Shown piece by piece: positions 33,846-43,497 of a DNA stretch of 64,000 bases. Made by a program: the position numbers and the translations under genes. The notes beneath the pieces are model-generated. The model saw nothing but the letters and a program-made list of their open reading frames with translations. It was not told the DNA's origin and made no database searches. The first letter of the stretch is position 1; every line of letters begins with the position of its first letter. The stretch comes from Aporhodopirellula aestuarii (GTDB taxonomy: Bacteria > Planctomycetota > Planctomycetia > Pirellulales > Pirellulaceae). Where the stretch lies: contig NZ_JAMQBK010000028.1 of assembly GCF_023701485.1 (NCBI RefSeq), positions 21,263 through 85,262 on the forward strand, in the 5' to 3' direction.

Positions 33846-36143
33846 TTAGGAACACCGGTAAAGTTTAACGGCATGTTCACGATACCATTGCGCCGCTTCG
33901 GCTAGCTGGTCTCGTTGCCGCATGTCCTTGACCGAAACAGGTTGCTCGGGGCAGGCGTCGATGCGGTTGGCGAACTGATGTAACGTTTCGCTTTCTCCAC
34001 GCACCCAACCGAGTCGCCGCAGTCGTCGGTCCATGGCACGACGTGCGATTGCCAAAGCGGCTGTTTGAGCATCGCCCTTTCCAGATCTGCGACGCCACCA
34101 CAGCCAACCGATGAGGAAAATCAACAGCGGCAGTTGAAACAGATGGAATATCAGCGACAGCGCGTCGGTGATCCGCAACGACATCAGTTCGGCCCATATT
34201 GCCCGTACCCAAGTGGTGGCTGCCGAGTCGTTGTTACTCAGTAATCTCTCTGTGTCGACCTGCGTCAGGTCCTGTGTCGCTTGGTCGAGAGTCGAATATT
34301 CGCGTCCAGGCGTCGATTCGAGCGATTGCCAGCGTTGTTCGCGGTCGTCGTAATACTCAACCCACGCGTGAGCATCACGATTTCGGGCAACGTAATAGTC
34401 TTCGTTATCGTTAAGCTCGTCCATCACGTAGCCGGTCACGTACCGTGCCGGGACCCCTTGGCTGCGAAGCATCAGCGTGGACGCCGAAGCGAACAGTTCA
34501 CAGTGCGCCGGGTGCCGCGTGCGTAAGAAGTAGGTGATCGGATCGATCCCCGAGGGGGCGTCTTCGGTTTGCAAAGTGTATTGGTAGTTGTTTTGGAAAT
34601 AGGACGCGATTCGATCTGCCTTGCCTCGCGCCGAGGCGGCTCCTCGGCAAACCTTCGATGCGATCGGTTCGATCACATCTAGAAGCGACGGTTCGACACT
34701 CAGTAACAGTTCGCGGGCATCCTCAGTCAGCCATTCGCGTTCCGGGTAGATTGCCACGCCGGCCACCCAGGGTTCTGTGGCGTCGATGCCTCGGTCGATC
34801 AGCCTGTGAGCGGTGATTCCGACGCGCTCGCCACGTGCTTCGATCCACATCGACGCCGAAGGTAGGAACACCATCCCGCCTCGGTTGGGCTGTCCGTGGA
34901 TCTCAACCGTTCCGGCGAGTATCGGTTCGCCAATTTGGGAGGCGTTGTTTCTCGACGCGGTGCCGTCTGACGAGTCGTTCTGAGTGCGGTAGAAGTTGGG
35001 GGGCGGCGATGTGGGCTGCGTCGAGCGTCGACTCGGTTCGGAGATTCTGTTTGCGGGGCCCGAGTTGCCTGACACGCTCATCGAATATCGCGAGCGATAC
35101 GAGCTGTTGCCTTTGTTCAAAGAGAAGTGGGCGTCGGAGATCCGCATGGCCAGTTGGGCACGAAAGATTCGACGTACACTGCCGTCGGAATTCGTCTGAA
35201 ACCATCGACGCTGGCTCCTCCAAGAACGATCCTGGTATTCATCGAAGACGTTGCCGCGGAGGTATCCGGGTGACGCATTGCAGTAGCCGAGCAACGCAAT
35301 TCCTTCCGGGTCCGTCAGTATGCTCTGTCGAACGCTTCCCAAGCGATGGCCTGACACGTATCCGCCGCTTGAGATCGGGATGCCAGAATCGGCATCTTCA
35401 AAACGGTCTTTCAATTGTGCGAAAACTTCGGCTTGCACATCCGGTAGGACCAAGTTGGTTAATTGCGTGATTGCCGAAGCGACGATCAGTGCCGCGGACA
35501 GGGCGAGTAGCGAGTATGGCCACGTTTCGGTGCGAAATCCGTGATAACGCCTTTCGGTCGATGACGTCTGGGTTTTCAAGCGAGACAAGATAATCTGGGC
35601 CGCGATGACAAACCCGACCATGCTCGCTAAACCCACTGCGGTTTGGGCGGGGAGGGAGCGACTCACGCCGCCGCCCGCGACCGTGCCCATGATCGAGATC
35701 AAGCCGAAGAACAACATCGCGACGTGTCCTCGATGAGGCCAAACCGCCCACAGGATGCAGAGCACCGCGAGGCAGTAGTGAGAGATCATGTCGACGGCGA
35801 GCAACAGCACATTCGAAGTCTCCGTCAAACGGTCAGCCATCCGCCACAAAAAAGTCATGACGAGTGCGATCGCGGTGGCCCCGAGCAACATCAGCCGCAG
35901 CCCCACCGATTGCCAGCGAATCTTTGACGTCGAGCCGAGTTGGGTATTGAGAAGCTGTTGGCGTTGGAATCTGATTTCACCGACGATGCCGATGAGAAAC
36001 GCCACGAGCACATAAGTCGCGCACGCCGGTATCGTGGCAAAGGTTTGTCCGACAAACAGGGCCAACGAGGTGATCACAATTCCCAGCAGGATTCGATTGT
36101 CGATCCACCACAAGTCGAAGCGATTGGTTTGGGGTGTGCTCAT
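33846..36143 (-). CDS. TgpA-like membrane transglutaminase-domain protein
   Basis: The start is the ATG giving MSTPQTNRFDLWW, which overlaps the DUF58 gene stop (ATGA); the longer upstream reading frame is Arg/Pro-rich and ignored. The 765-aa protein has six or so membrane helices in the first 215 residues, then a periplasmic segment. A transglutaminase core (about 510-640) shows HPAHCELFASA (catalytic Cys), DAHAWVEYY (catalytic His) and SLESTPG, where the third residue is Glu rather than the usual Asp. One more helix (about 665-690) and a DUF4129-like tail follow. The domain order equals Pseudomonas TgpA (DUF3488-transglutaminase-DUF4129), an essential envelope protein. Confidence 0.87.
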   Translation of the reverse strand: MSTPQTNRFDLWWIDNRILLGIVITSLALFVGQTFATIPACATYVLVAFLIGIVGEIRFQRQQLLNTQLGSTSKIRWQSVGLRLMLLGATAIALVMTFLWRMADRLTETSNVLLLAVDMISHYCLAVLCILWAVWPHRGHVAMLFFGLISIMGTVAGGGVSRSLPAQTAVGLASMVGFVIAAQIILSRLKTQTSSTERRYHGFRTETWPYSLLALSAALIVASAITQLTNLVLPDVQAEVFAQLKDRFEDADSGIPISSGGYVSGHRLGSVRQSILTDPEGIALLGYCNASPGYLRGNVFDEYQDRSWRSQRRWFQTNSDGSVRRIFRAQLAMRISDAHFSLNKGNSSYRSRYSMSVSGNSGPANRISEPSRRSTQPTSPPPNFYRTQNDSSDGTASRNNASQIGEPILAGTVEIHGQPNRGGMVFLPSASMWIEARGERVGITAHRLIDRGIDATEPWVAGVAIYPEREWLTEDARELLLSVEPSLLDVIEPIASKVCRGAASARGKADRIASYFQNNYQYTLQTEDAPSGIDPITYFLRTRHPAHCELFASASTLMLRSQGVPARYVTGYVMDELNDNEDYYVARNRDAHAWVEYYDDREQRWQSLESTPGREYSTLDQATQDLTQVDTERLLSNNDSAATTWVRAIWAELMSLRITDALSLIFHLFQLPLLIFLIGWLWWRRRSGKGDAQTAALAIARRAMDRRLRRLGWVRGESETLHQFANRIDACPEQPVSVKDMRQRDQLAEAAQWYREHAVKLYRCS

Positions 36144-37372
36144 CCGATCGCCTCTGGGACTCTTCGCGAGTCTGTCTTGGCGGACGGTTTGACGGGGGAT
36201 TCGGGGCCTTCGATCCGGCGGATTTCCCGGTGCGTCACCCACCGCGTGCCGGGCGGCAAAGCCACGGGAACCTCGTCGCGAGTTTGGCATGACAGCACCA
36301 ACAGCGAATCACCGCTTTGCGAATACAGATCGCGTGACCATTCTTCGCTGAGATAATCGTGCGATTCGGTTGATGACGCCCGTTCGAGGCTCGCCAACGC
36401 GACCAGCAATTCACTCGGGTCGCCGCCAGCTTCGCAGCGGAGTGTTTTCAGGACACCGTCCTGAGAAAACCATAGCGTCACCGCGGCGCCGTTTCGGGTG
36501 AGCGTTTCGATCGATGAGGCGGCAATCGAAAGGATCCGTTCGAACGGTTCGTGGGAGCTGGTTTCCGGGCGATTCCAGCCAAGAATGCTTTGGAACCAGT
36601 TGCGTCGAGGGTGAGCGACGTCGGCACATACATGATTAATCCAGATGGTGACTGACCGTGCCGCCGGCGTGCTGAATTCACGCACAATCGGTTTGCCCAG
36701 TCGCGCCCACGACGAAAAGTCCCATCGACGGACCGGAACGCCTTCGCGGTATTCGCAACTGCCAACGTAGTTCATTTGCGCGCCCTGAGAGATCTGGCTC
36801 GCGATGCTTCGCAGCGTCGTTTGCACCATCCGCCAGAGGTCATCATCGTCGGTTGACAACGGTTGAGGTGTGACCGCGATGGTAGTCGAGGTGTCGATCT
36901 TCAGATGCGTGCGAAATAGGTAGAACGGGAAATAGGAGTCCACCTCGATGGGGCGAAGTGATTGCAAGCCACGCTTGTGAAAGCTCACATCGACAACGGC
37001 TGCGGTTTCTCCTTCGGGTTGTAACCAGTCGCATCGTTGGTTGCCTTCGATCCACAGATCCATGCCGGGCCAACGACCCGTATTACGCACCCGGGCGGGG
37101 ATCTGCAGAGACGTCCCCAGCGGGACCCATCGTGGCGCATTGACCGAGATAGAAAGGTGCGGCGTCGCAAAATAGTTCACCAGTCGACCCATCACGAATA
37201 GCGACGCACACGCTGCAAACATGCCCGTCCAAGGATAACCCCAGACGATGTTCAGTGAGACAATCCCGATCAATAGTAGCGATACCGACGCACCGGTCAT
37301 GGATCGCCTCAAGCTCATGATCCAACGCCATGGGTTGAGGAGCGATGCCAATCTCGCGAACACGTTTATCAT
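36140..37372 (-). CDS. DUF58-domain protein
   Basis: The start was set at MINVFARLASLL, with AGGA about 11 bases before it; a longer form begins 22 codons upstream. The 410-aa protein has two N-terminal membrane helices (about 25-65) and the DUF58 signature SCEYREGVPVRRWDFSSWARLGKPIVREF (about residue 215), part of a VWA-like fold. DUF58 genes usually sit between a MoxR AAA ATPase gene and a transglutaminase gene, and here the transglutaminase follows with a 4-base ATGA overlap. The MoxR gene is not adjacent. Confidence 0.88.
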   Translation of the reverse strand: MINVFARLASLLNPWRWIMSLRRSMTGASVSLLLIGIVSLNIVWGYPWTGMFAACASLFVMGRLVNYFATPHLSISVNAPRWVPLGTSLQIPARVRNTGRWPGMDLWIEGNQRCDWLQPEGETAAVVDVSFHKRGLQSLRPIEVDSYFPFYLFRTHLKIDTSTTIAVTPQPLSTDDDDLWRMVQTTLRSIASQISQGAQMNYVGSCEYREGVPVRRWDFSSWARLGKPIVREFSTPAARSVTIWINHVCADVAHPRRNWFQSILGWNRPETSSHEPFERILSIAASSIETLTRNGAAVTLWFSQDGVLKTLRCEAGGDPSELLVALASLERASSTESHDYLSEEWSRDLYSQSGDSLLVLSCQTRDEVPVALPPGTRWVTHREIRRIEGPESPVKPSAKTDSRRVPEAIG

Positions 37373-37516
37373 GAGATCATTGTTCCTGATCTGCAACCAA
37401 GCGATGACGTACGTGAACGTTCCAAAGCGTCTGACCAAAAAACGTCATGACGCATTGGAGGAATCCAAGGCTGCTGTTAGCAGAGTCGTCTGCCTCGGCG
37501 AGCCTCTCGTTTCGTC

Positions 37517-40054
37517 TTACTTCGTTGAGATCGATTCCGTGTAAATTCGGTGATCTGGGTTTCCGCCCGACCGCAGATAGGCGATCAAGTCGACAATTTC
37601 TTCCGAGGTGAGGGTGTCGAGCAATCCGGTCGGCATCATGCTGATTTTTGCTTCGAATGTTTCTTCGATGCTGTCACGATCCACTACCGTCAAACTGGAC
37701 GGATCGAGCATGTTGGTCAGTACGAGTAGCTCATTGCGTCGCATGTTGATCACGCGGCCCGTGATCGCTTCCCCGTCCTCGGTGAGGAACTGAGTCGCGC
37801 CGTATTGATCGCTGATCACCTTGCTCGGCTCGATGATTGAAACCAACAGGTCGTGTACGTTGAACTTGCCGCCCGCACTCGTCAGGTCCGGACCTAGGAT
37901 ACCACCTTGTAAACCCATCCGGTGGCATTTGTAGCACTGAGCGACGGCAAACATTTCCTTGCCGTTTTCGAAATCCGCCGGTCGAGGCGAATCGCTAACG
38001 AGAGATTCGAGTTCCCCGACGGTCCATTGTTTCACTAACGGGCGGGCTTCAGACGTGATGGCGTCTTCAATCGGTGTCGGTGGATTAATCGCCGAAGCGA
38101 GTCGTTCTTGCTCGGATTCAGACATACCATCGACGAAAACTCTCTTAATATTCTCCAAAAATCCACCAAACGACATGCCTCCGCGAGCCGTTGCCATTTC
38201 GTGGAACCAGCCGAGTAGTTCTTTGCGTTGGGCATCGTTCATGGCGTCGGCGACCCCACGCAATGTCATCGCGTAGTGGATCTGGCTCTCTTGGCTGGGG
38301 GAATCGAGCAGCTTTGAAAGCACCGCATTCGTCGCGTCGGGAGCGCGGAGGTAAACGAGCATCATCGCGAGTTCTCGGTCGACCGAATCGATTCCGGAGG
38401 GAAATGAGCCGTCGAGTTTCTCAATCAATGCGGTCCGCTGTTGCTCATCGAGTTCGCCCAACCGCATGGCGACTAAGCCGGCGGCACGCAAATACGCGAT
38501 TCGATTTTCAGTGCTCAGCGTGTTGAAGGGGAGTTCCAGCAAACTTTCCATCGCGGCGGATTGATCTGCGGCAACGCCACAGCGGGCCAACGCGATCACC
38601 CCGAGTGTGCGAGTGCGTGGTGACTCGGCGTCGAGCACGTTTGCTTTCCAATGTTCCGCATCGCGATGCTCGAGCGCGACGCGAGCGGCGTAGCGAATCG
38701 CACGGTCGTCGTGATCGAGATACTCGATCGCCATCGAGACGGCTTCGTCGACACTGCTCGGCAGTTCCGCATCAGCGACGTGGAGCGATTCCAGTTGGCC
38801 GCGCAGCACTCGCAAGGTAGCCGCATCAAGGTTTTGTTCCATGTTTGCTGCATCGGGCGTTTCATCGGAAACGCCTTCGCCGGTGTAGTGAATCCGATAC
38901 AGACCGCTCTGTGTTTCGCGGCCGCCAATCGTGAGGTACATCGCACCGTTGTGAATCACCATGTCCGTTACCGGTAACGGCGCTGCGGTCGCAAACGTTT
39001 CGTAGGTGCCGGAATAAGACGCACCGTCTTCGCTGAGTGAAACGGCGTGGATGATGCCGTAGCTCCAGTCGGCGATGAATAACGCGTCGCGATATTTTGC
39101 GGGAAAGTCGGAGTCGTAACCGAAGCAGATACCCGTGGGTGAGCCGGGGCCGATGTCGACGGCGGCGCCGAAGGAATCGGGATAATAGGCTGGCCATTTG
39201 CCGGTGCCGTTGCGCCATCCGAACTCGCCACCGCTGATCACATGGTTGACGCGTGTGGGCCGATACCATGGCGTGCCGACGTCCCATTCCATGTCAGCAT
39301 CGTACGTAAAGAGTTCACCGTCGTGGTTGAGGGCGATGTCGTAGGGATTGCGGAATCCGGTTGCGATCAACTCTCGATTACTCCCGTCGGGATCGAGTGA
39401 CATGATGAAACCGCCTGGTGCCATACGGTTCGCGTTGTGTCCACGAGCATCGGGCATCCGGCCGAGCAGGTGATCTTCGTTCCAGTTGCGAGGGACGCGG
39501 CTGTGTTGGATCGTTTCGGGTAGTGTCGTGTTGTTGCCTGCAACCATGATGATGCGTTTACCATCAGGAGTCAGAATCAATGCGTGCGGACCGTGTTCGG
39601 AGCCGCCGTTGAGTGGCACGATGTGTTCTTTCGTGTCGTATTGATCGTCGCCATCGGTGTCGGTCAAACGCCACAACCCAGAAGGTTGCTGGCGTGAGTT
39701 GACGTTTGCGTATAGCGAGCCGAAGGCGCACAGCAAACCTTGTGCACCGACAAAGTCGATGTTGAGTTTCTCTACCGTCGCATTCGGTTTTGAGACGTCG
39801 ATTCGGAACAAGCCGCCCAATTGATCGCAGGCGATCAGGCGACCTTTGGGGTCAACGGTCAGGCTGACCCACGATCCTTCAGTCTTGCTGTCCACCTGGT
39901 GAACCAGTTCGACCGCGAAGCCGCCGGGCACCTTGAATTGCTCCGGCGGTGTGACGCCGAGACCACCGGCGTCGAGGGAATTCGAACTGAAAACGAATAA
40001 GCAAATACTGAGGGTGATGAAGAGGTCTCGTGGACGTAGTAAATACATCGGCAT
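37517..40054 (-). CDS. Exported dehydrogenase with beta-propeller, HEAT-like repeats and heme-binding C-terminus
   Basis: The start was taken as MPMYLLRPRDLF; the longer frame adds a Pro-rich leader. After a signal peptide (to about residue 30) come a glucose/sorbosone-dehydrogenase-like beta-propeller (about 40-400: FRNPYDIALNHDGELFTYDADMEWD), a helical HEAT-like segment (about 430-660), and a cytochrome c-like domain beginning AQCYKCHRMG. Its ending, GPDLTSAGGKF...SKVISDQYG...MMPTGLLDTLTSEEIVDLIAYL, is diagnostic of the Pirellula/Verrucomicrobium-type heme-binding domain (TIGR02603). It is probably periplasmic and passes electrons from a sugar-type substrate. The substrate is unknown. Confidence 0.88.
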   Translation of the reverse strand: MPMYLLRPRDLFITLSICLFVFSSNSLDAGGLGVTPPEQFKVPGGFAVELVHQVDSKTEGSWVSLTVDPKGRLIACDQLGGLFRIDVSKPNATVEKLNIDFVGAQGLLCAFGSLYANVNSRQQPSGLWRLTDTDGDDQYDTKEHIVPLNGGSEHGPHALILTPDGKRIIMVAGNNTTLPETIQHSRVPRNWNEDHLLGRMPDARGHNANRMAPGGFIMSLDPDGSNRELIATGFRNPYDIALNHDGELFTYDADMEWDVGTPWYRPTRVNHVISGGEFGWRNGTGKWPAYYPDSFGAAVDIGPGSPTGICFGYDSDFPAKYRDALFIADWSYGIIHAVSLSEDGASYSGTYETFATAAPLPVTDMVIHNGAMYLTIGGRETQSGLYRIHYTGEGVSDETPDAANMEQNLDAATLRVLRGQLESLHVADAELPSSVDEAVSMAIEYLDHDDRAIRYAARVALEHRDAEHWKANVLDAESPRTRTLGVIALARCGVAADQSAAMESLLELPFNTLSTENRIAYLRAAGLVAMRLGELDEQQRTALIEKLDGSFPSGIDSVDRELAMMLVYLRAPDATNAVLSKLLDSPSQESQIHYAMTLRGVADAMNDAQRKELLGWFHEMATARGGMSFGGFLENIKRVFVDGMSESEQERLASAINPPTPIEDAITSEARPLVKQWTVGELESLVSDSPRPADFENGKEMFAVAQCYKCHRMGLQGGILGPDLTSAGGKFNVHDLLVSIIEPSKVISDQYGATQFLTEDGEAITGRVINMRRNELLVLTNMLDPSSLTVVDRDSIEETFEAKISMMPTGLLDTLTSEEIVDLIAYLRSGGNPDHRIYTESISTK

Positions 40055-40340
40055 GGATCGGCAGCTCGGCTGGCATGGAGGGAGGGGGGTGGGAGCGGGA
40101 TGCTCCAGTCTAACCATCACTGCGGTAGAAGACTAACCATTGGCCGAGTTTGGACGGCATTGCCTGTTGCGAAATGACGCAGATACCTCGTTGTAAAAGA
40201 TCGTAAAAAATTGTCACTGGAGGCCGAAGAACCCGGAAAAACACTTGCGAGGAGCAGCGAGAGAGAATTACGATGGAGCTGACGCGTGAGGTTTTGCCGT
40301 CTACTTTTCTTCCTTCTGTATTGATGAGAGCACTGCTCAA

Positions 40341-40757
40341 ATGATTCATTACACATGCGATCGTTGCCATCGTTCGATCGATACCGACGAAGGGCCGCGT
40401 TATATCGTCCACATCGATGTGGAAGTTGTCGCCGTCGAACCCGATTTCGATGTTGAAGAAGAAGTGGTCGACTATTTGTCAGACCTGAATGAAATGCTCG
40501 AGCAGGAATCAATGGCCGCTGCGATTTGCGAAAAAGCCGACGAACCGCTCGATTATCTGCACGAGGCGTTATCACGTGGTGACGATATTGATCACCTCGA
40601 TTCCGCCTTTGCCCCTTCGAGTCCGGGCGGGATGCTCAACGAGAACGCGGAACCGATTCCGCCTAGTTTTGATCTCTGCCCCGAGTGTTACGCACGGTAT
40701 CTCAAGAACCCACTCGGCAGAGAACGGTCGCTGAAGTTGCATTTCAGCAACAATTAG
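40341..40757 (+). CDS. Small protein with two CxxC pairs
   Basis: A 138-aa acidic protein. CDRCH at residues 6-10 and CPECY near 113-117 could form one split zinc ribbon. The region between is very acidic (DFDVEEEVVDYLSDLNEMLEQ). This type, beginning MIHYTCDRC and ending with basic residues, is seen as a conserved hypothetical in planctomycetes. The function is unknown. It is monocistronic and divergent from the dehydrogenase gene. Confidence 0.7.
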   Translation: MIHYTCDRCHRSIDTDEGPRYIVHIDVEVVAVEPDFDVEEEVVDYLSDLNEMLEQESMAAAICEKADEPLDYLHEALSRGDDIDHLDSAFAPSSPGGMLNENAEPIPPSFDLCPECYARYLKNPLGRERSLKLHFSNN

Positions 40758-40806
40758 ACCCTTGTCGGGTGATCTTTTAAGTGAATCGCGATCGGAGGTC
40801 TGACGA

Positions 40807-41031
40807 TCAAGTCTTGCGCCGACGCTTGAACGTAGGATCACGCGGCGCCTGTTGCTTACGCACCCAACAGCTCGGGGGGTACGGGCTGTCGGTGAAGTCT
40901 TGAGGAGCGGCTGATCCGCGTGCGGCGAAACGGTCGACTTTCGCCTCAGTACAAATCGCCATACACCGCGGCAACTCCGGCGGTACGTCGCCGGCTCCGG
41001 TTAAACGTTTCTGCTCACGCCGACAGGGCAC
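40807..41031 (-). CDS. Possible small basic protein
   Basis: A 74-aa frame whose start overlaps the last 17 bases of the 126-aa gene upstream on the same strand. Its end is basic (QAPRDPTFKRRRKT) and it contains three Cys. The only support is its position as a possible second gene of the unit; it could equally be chance. Confidence 0.3.
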   Translation of the reverse strand: MPCRREQKRLTGAGDVPPELPRCMAICTEAKVDRFAARGSAAPQDFTDSPYPPSCWVRKQQAPRDPTFKRRRKT

Positions 41032-41395
41032 TGTTGGGGCCGTTGTTGGCGGAGTTCATTTGGGTGAGCGATTTGGGGGTGAGCCCGGCCGAGCGGAACA
41101 GTCGGCTCAACGCCACCATGGTTTGGTGCCACTTCAGCAAGACTTCGGGGGTGCCCAACGCGATCGCGTCGTTGCGGTCCATTCCCCGTTCGCTGATCCG
41201 GACTTCCGGTGCCAGGGTGAGTAGGGCTTCGATGGCCAGATGGGCGTGCCGGTCGCCATCGCTCAAATCAGCGTCATCGTAGATCCAAACGTGCGATTGC
41301 ATTGCCGAGTCGATCAGGTGCATGGCTGCGGCCTCGCTATCGATGGCTTCGACGATGACGTTGCGGCTACCACATTGAACGTAAAACTTTGCCAT
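41015..41395 (-). CDS. Hypothetical cytoplasmic protein
   Basis: A 126-aa protein, MAKFYVQCGSRNVIVEAIDSEAAAMHLIDSAM..., with an alternating beta/alpha start and an acidic loop (YDDADLSDGDRH). No signal peptide or membrane segment. The N-terminal residues FYVQCGS...VIVEA recall small proteins annotated in planctomycetes but not characterised. The function is unknown. Confidence 0.6.
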   Translation of the reverse strand: MAKFYVQCGSRNVIVEAIDSEAAAMHLIDSAMQSHVWIYDDADLSDGDRHAHLAIEALLTLAPEVRISERGMDRNDAIALGTPEVLLKWHQTMVALSRLFRSAGLTPKSLTQMNSANNGPNSALSA

Positions 41396-41836
41396 GGCGT
41401 TTTCTCTTCCGTGAATTTGCGAAGGGGGGAGTTTTGATGGCGGACGTCACCGCGTTGGTTTTGGGGTGCCGTCTGCTCGACAGGAATTAAGATCGCAGGT
41501 GCCCGGACACGTTTGGTCCCAGGGCCGATTTCCCAACGTTTGAAGGGCTTTTGGAATCGCGATCGCCTCCCGAATTCCGCCAGGCAGGGATATTCGCTGT
41601 TCCGCATGTGGGGGGCGGGGCGTTGCGAGGAGGCCGTCTCGATGTGGGGGCTTCAAGCCGCGGGAGCGGCTCACAAGGTGTTCCCGGTCACCCGCCGGAA
41701 CCTCATTCCTCCAATCCCACCCTCTCGGGAAAAGTTTTCAGGGCCGGGCCGGACGCTCTCCATTTACAAAACTGCACAGCGATGCGTAAACTGTCGGGCT
41801 TTCCGCTGTCTCCTGTCGTCTATTTACACGCCGCCC
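41396..41836. other. 441-bp intergenic region upstream of ffh
   Basis: Lies between divergent genes, so it must carry the promoter of ffh. I looked for an SRP RNA core here and did not find one. An open frame continues from ffh upstream through this region, but its residues look non-protein-like. Confidence 0.4.
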
Positions 41837-43312
41837 GTGTTCGATTCCCTCTCCGAAGGACTGCAATCTGCTTTTAAAAGTTTGTCTGGCAAAGGCAAAC
41901 TGACTGAGAGCAATATGCGCGACGGTCTCAAGATCGTCGAAGAATCGCTGTTGGAATCCGACGTCAGCTACAGCGTCGTGAAGGAGTTCATGACGCATGT
42001 CAGCGAAAAAGCCCTCGGAAAGCGAGTTTTGCTGAGCCTCCGGCCTCAGGAAGAGCTCGTCCGGATCGTCCACGAAGAATTGATCGAGACGCTCGGCCCC
42101 GTCGACCCGTCGCTGCATTTGCACGCCGATCGCCCGACGGTGTTGATGCTGTGCGGCCTGCAAGGTAGCGGGAAAACGACGACTTGCGGCAAGCTGACCC
42201 AAATGCTCCGCGAGCAAAATATTGAGCCATTGCTGGTGGCCGCTGACCTCCAGCGTCCCGCGGCTATCGAACAACTCAAGGTGATCGGCGAACAGCTCGG
42301 TGTGCCCGTTCACACCGAAACCGACCACCAAGATCCCGTTAAAGTCTGTCAAAACGGCGTCGCACGGGCAAAACGCGACGGCAATCGCGTCGTCATCCTC
42401 GACACGGCCGGTCGCCTCGCGATTGACGCCGAGTTGATGGATCAACTCAAAAAGATTGACCGCAAAGTCGGTCCTGATCAGGTGTACCTCGTCGTCGACG
42501 GGATGACCGGTCAAGACGCCGTCAATAGCGCCGGCGCGTTTAACGACGCCCTCGAGCTCGACGGCGTGATTATGACCAAGCTCGATGGCGACGCCCGCGG
42601 CGGTGCGTTGTTGTCGGTCAAACAGGTCACTGGCGTCCCGATCAAGTTCATCGGTACCGGCGAACGTTTCGACGCCCTTGAGCCTTTCCGGCCCGAAGGC
42701 ATGGCGAGCCGTATTTTGCAGATGGGCGACATCGTCGCTGCTGCTCGCGAGGCTCACCGGATCGTTGACGAGAGTGAGCGGGAAACACTCGAAGAGAAAA
42801 TGGCGAGCGGCCAATTTTCGCTCGACGATTTCAAAAACATGATGCAGAAGATCGCTCAGCCCGGCCTGATGGGGCGGATGATGAGTCTGATGCCTGGCAT
42901 GGGCCAGTTTAAATCTGCGATGGAGAGCGCCGAAGCGGGCGGCCAGATGAAGCAAATCATCGGGGCGATCAACTCGATGACTCCTGCCGAACGCAAAAAT
43001 CCCAAAATCATCGATGCCCCTCGGCGTACGCGAATTGCGGCCGGTGCGGGCGTCTCGTCGTCCTCGATCACCCAGTTGATCAAGCAGTTCGACACGATGA
43101 AACCACTGATGCAAATGATGGCCGGCAAAGGCGGCGGCGATCGCATGGCGATGCTGCGTCAGTTGCAATCCAGTGGTGCCCTGACCGATCCGAGTATGGG
43201 CGGGGCGAAAATCAAACAATCGACTGGCAAGCGATTGTCGCCCGCCGAACGGGCCAAGCAACGCAAGGAGCGTGAGAAACTCAAACGCAAGATGAGACGA
43301 AAAGGCAACTGA
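41837..43312 (+). CDS. ffh: Signal recognition particle GTPase Ffh (SRP54)
   Basis: The start was set at the GTG giving (M)FDSLSEGLQSAFKSLSG, the standard Ffh N-terminus. It is 491 aa with the helical N domain (1-85), a GTPase G domain (about 95-295: GLQGSGKTTTCGKL, DTAGR, TKLDGDARGG) and a Met-rich M domain (about 325-470: MMQKIAQPGLMGRMMSLMPGMGQFK) that binds signal sequences and SRP RNA. The tail is Lys/Arg-rich (RKEREKLKRKMRRKGN). It targets membrane proteins to the translocon together with FtsY. It heads the ffh-rpsP-trmD-rplS block. Confidence 0.95.
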   Translation: MFDSLSEGLQSAFKSLSGKGKLTESNMRDGLKIVEESLLESDVSYSVVKEFMTHVSEKALGKRVLLSLRPQEELVRIVHEELIETLGPVDPSLHLHADRPTVLMLCGLQGSGKTTTCGKLTQMLREQNIEPLLVAADLQRPAAIEQLKVIGEQLGVPVHTETDHQDPVKVCQNGVARAKRDGNRVVILDTAGRLAIDAELMDQLKKIDRKVGPDQVYLVVDGMTGQDAVNSAGAFNDALELDGVIMTKLDGDARGGALLSVKQVTGVPIKFIGTGERFDALEPFRPEGMASRILQMGDIVAAAREAHRIVDESERETLEEKMASGQFSLDDFKNMMQKIAQPGLMGRMMSLMPGMGQFKSAMESAEAGGQMKQIIGAINSMTPAERKNPKIIDAPRRTRIAAGAGVSSSSITQLIKQFDTMKPLMQMMAGKGGGDRMAMLRQLQSSGALTDPSMGGAKIKQSTGKRLSPAERAKQRKEREKLKRKMRRKGN

Positions 43313-43497
43313 GTATGATCACCTCCTGTGCGACTCACTCGACGAGAATCGCTCTCGTCTGAGTCGCTCCCGATCCCGCTTCTTGAGCGAGGGACAGGCG
43401 TCGCCAAAAGACCGACGCCGACCCCACTCTCACGATGACGTTTTTAATCAACCAACCGAACCAATTTAACGCTAATTTTTTTGGAGACCCCACCGAG

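Noticed and set aside
41396..41836. SRP RNA upstream of ffh
   Set aside because: The region has stems but no GGAAG/AGCA core of SRP RNA, so I do not call it.
41738..43261. 507-aa frame antisense to ffh
   Set aside because: The + strand encodes an unmistakable Ffh; this is its mirror frame.
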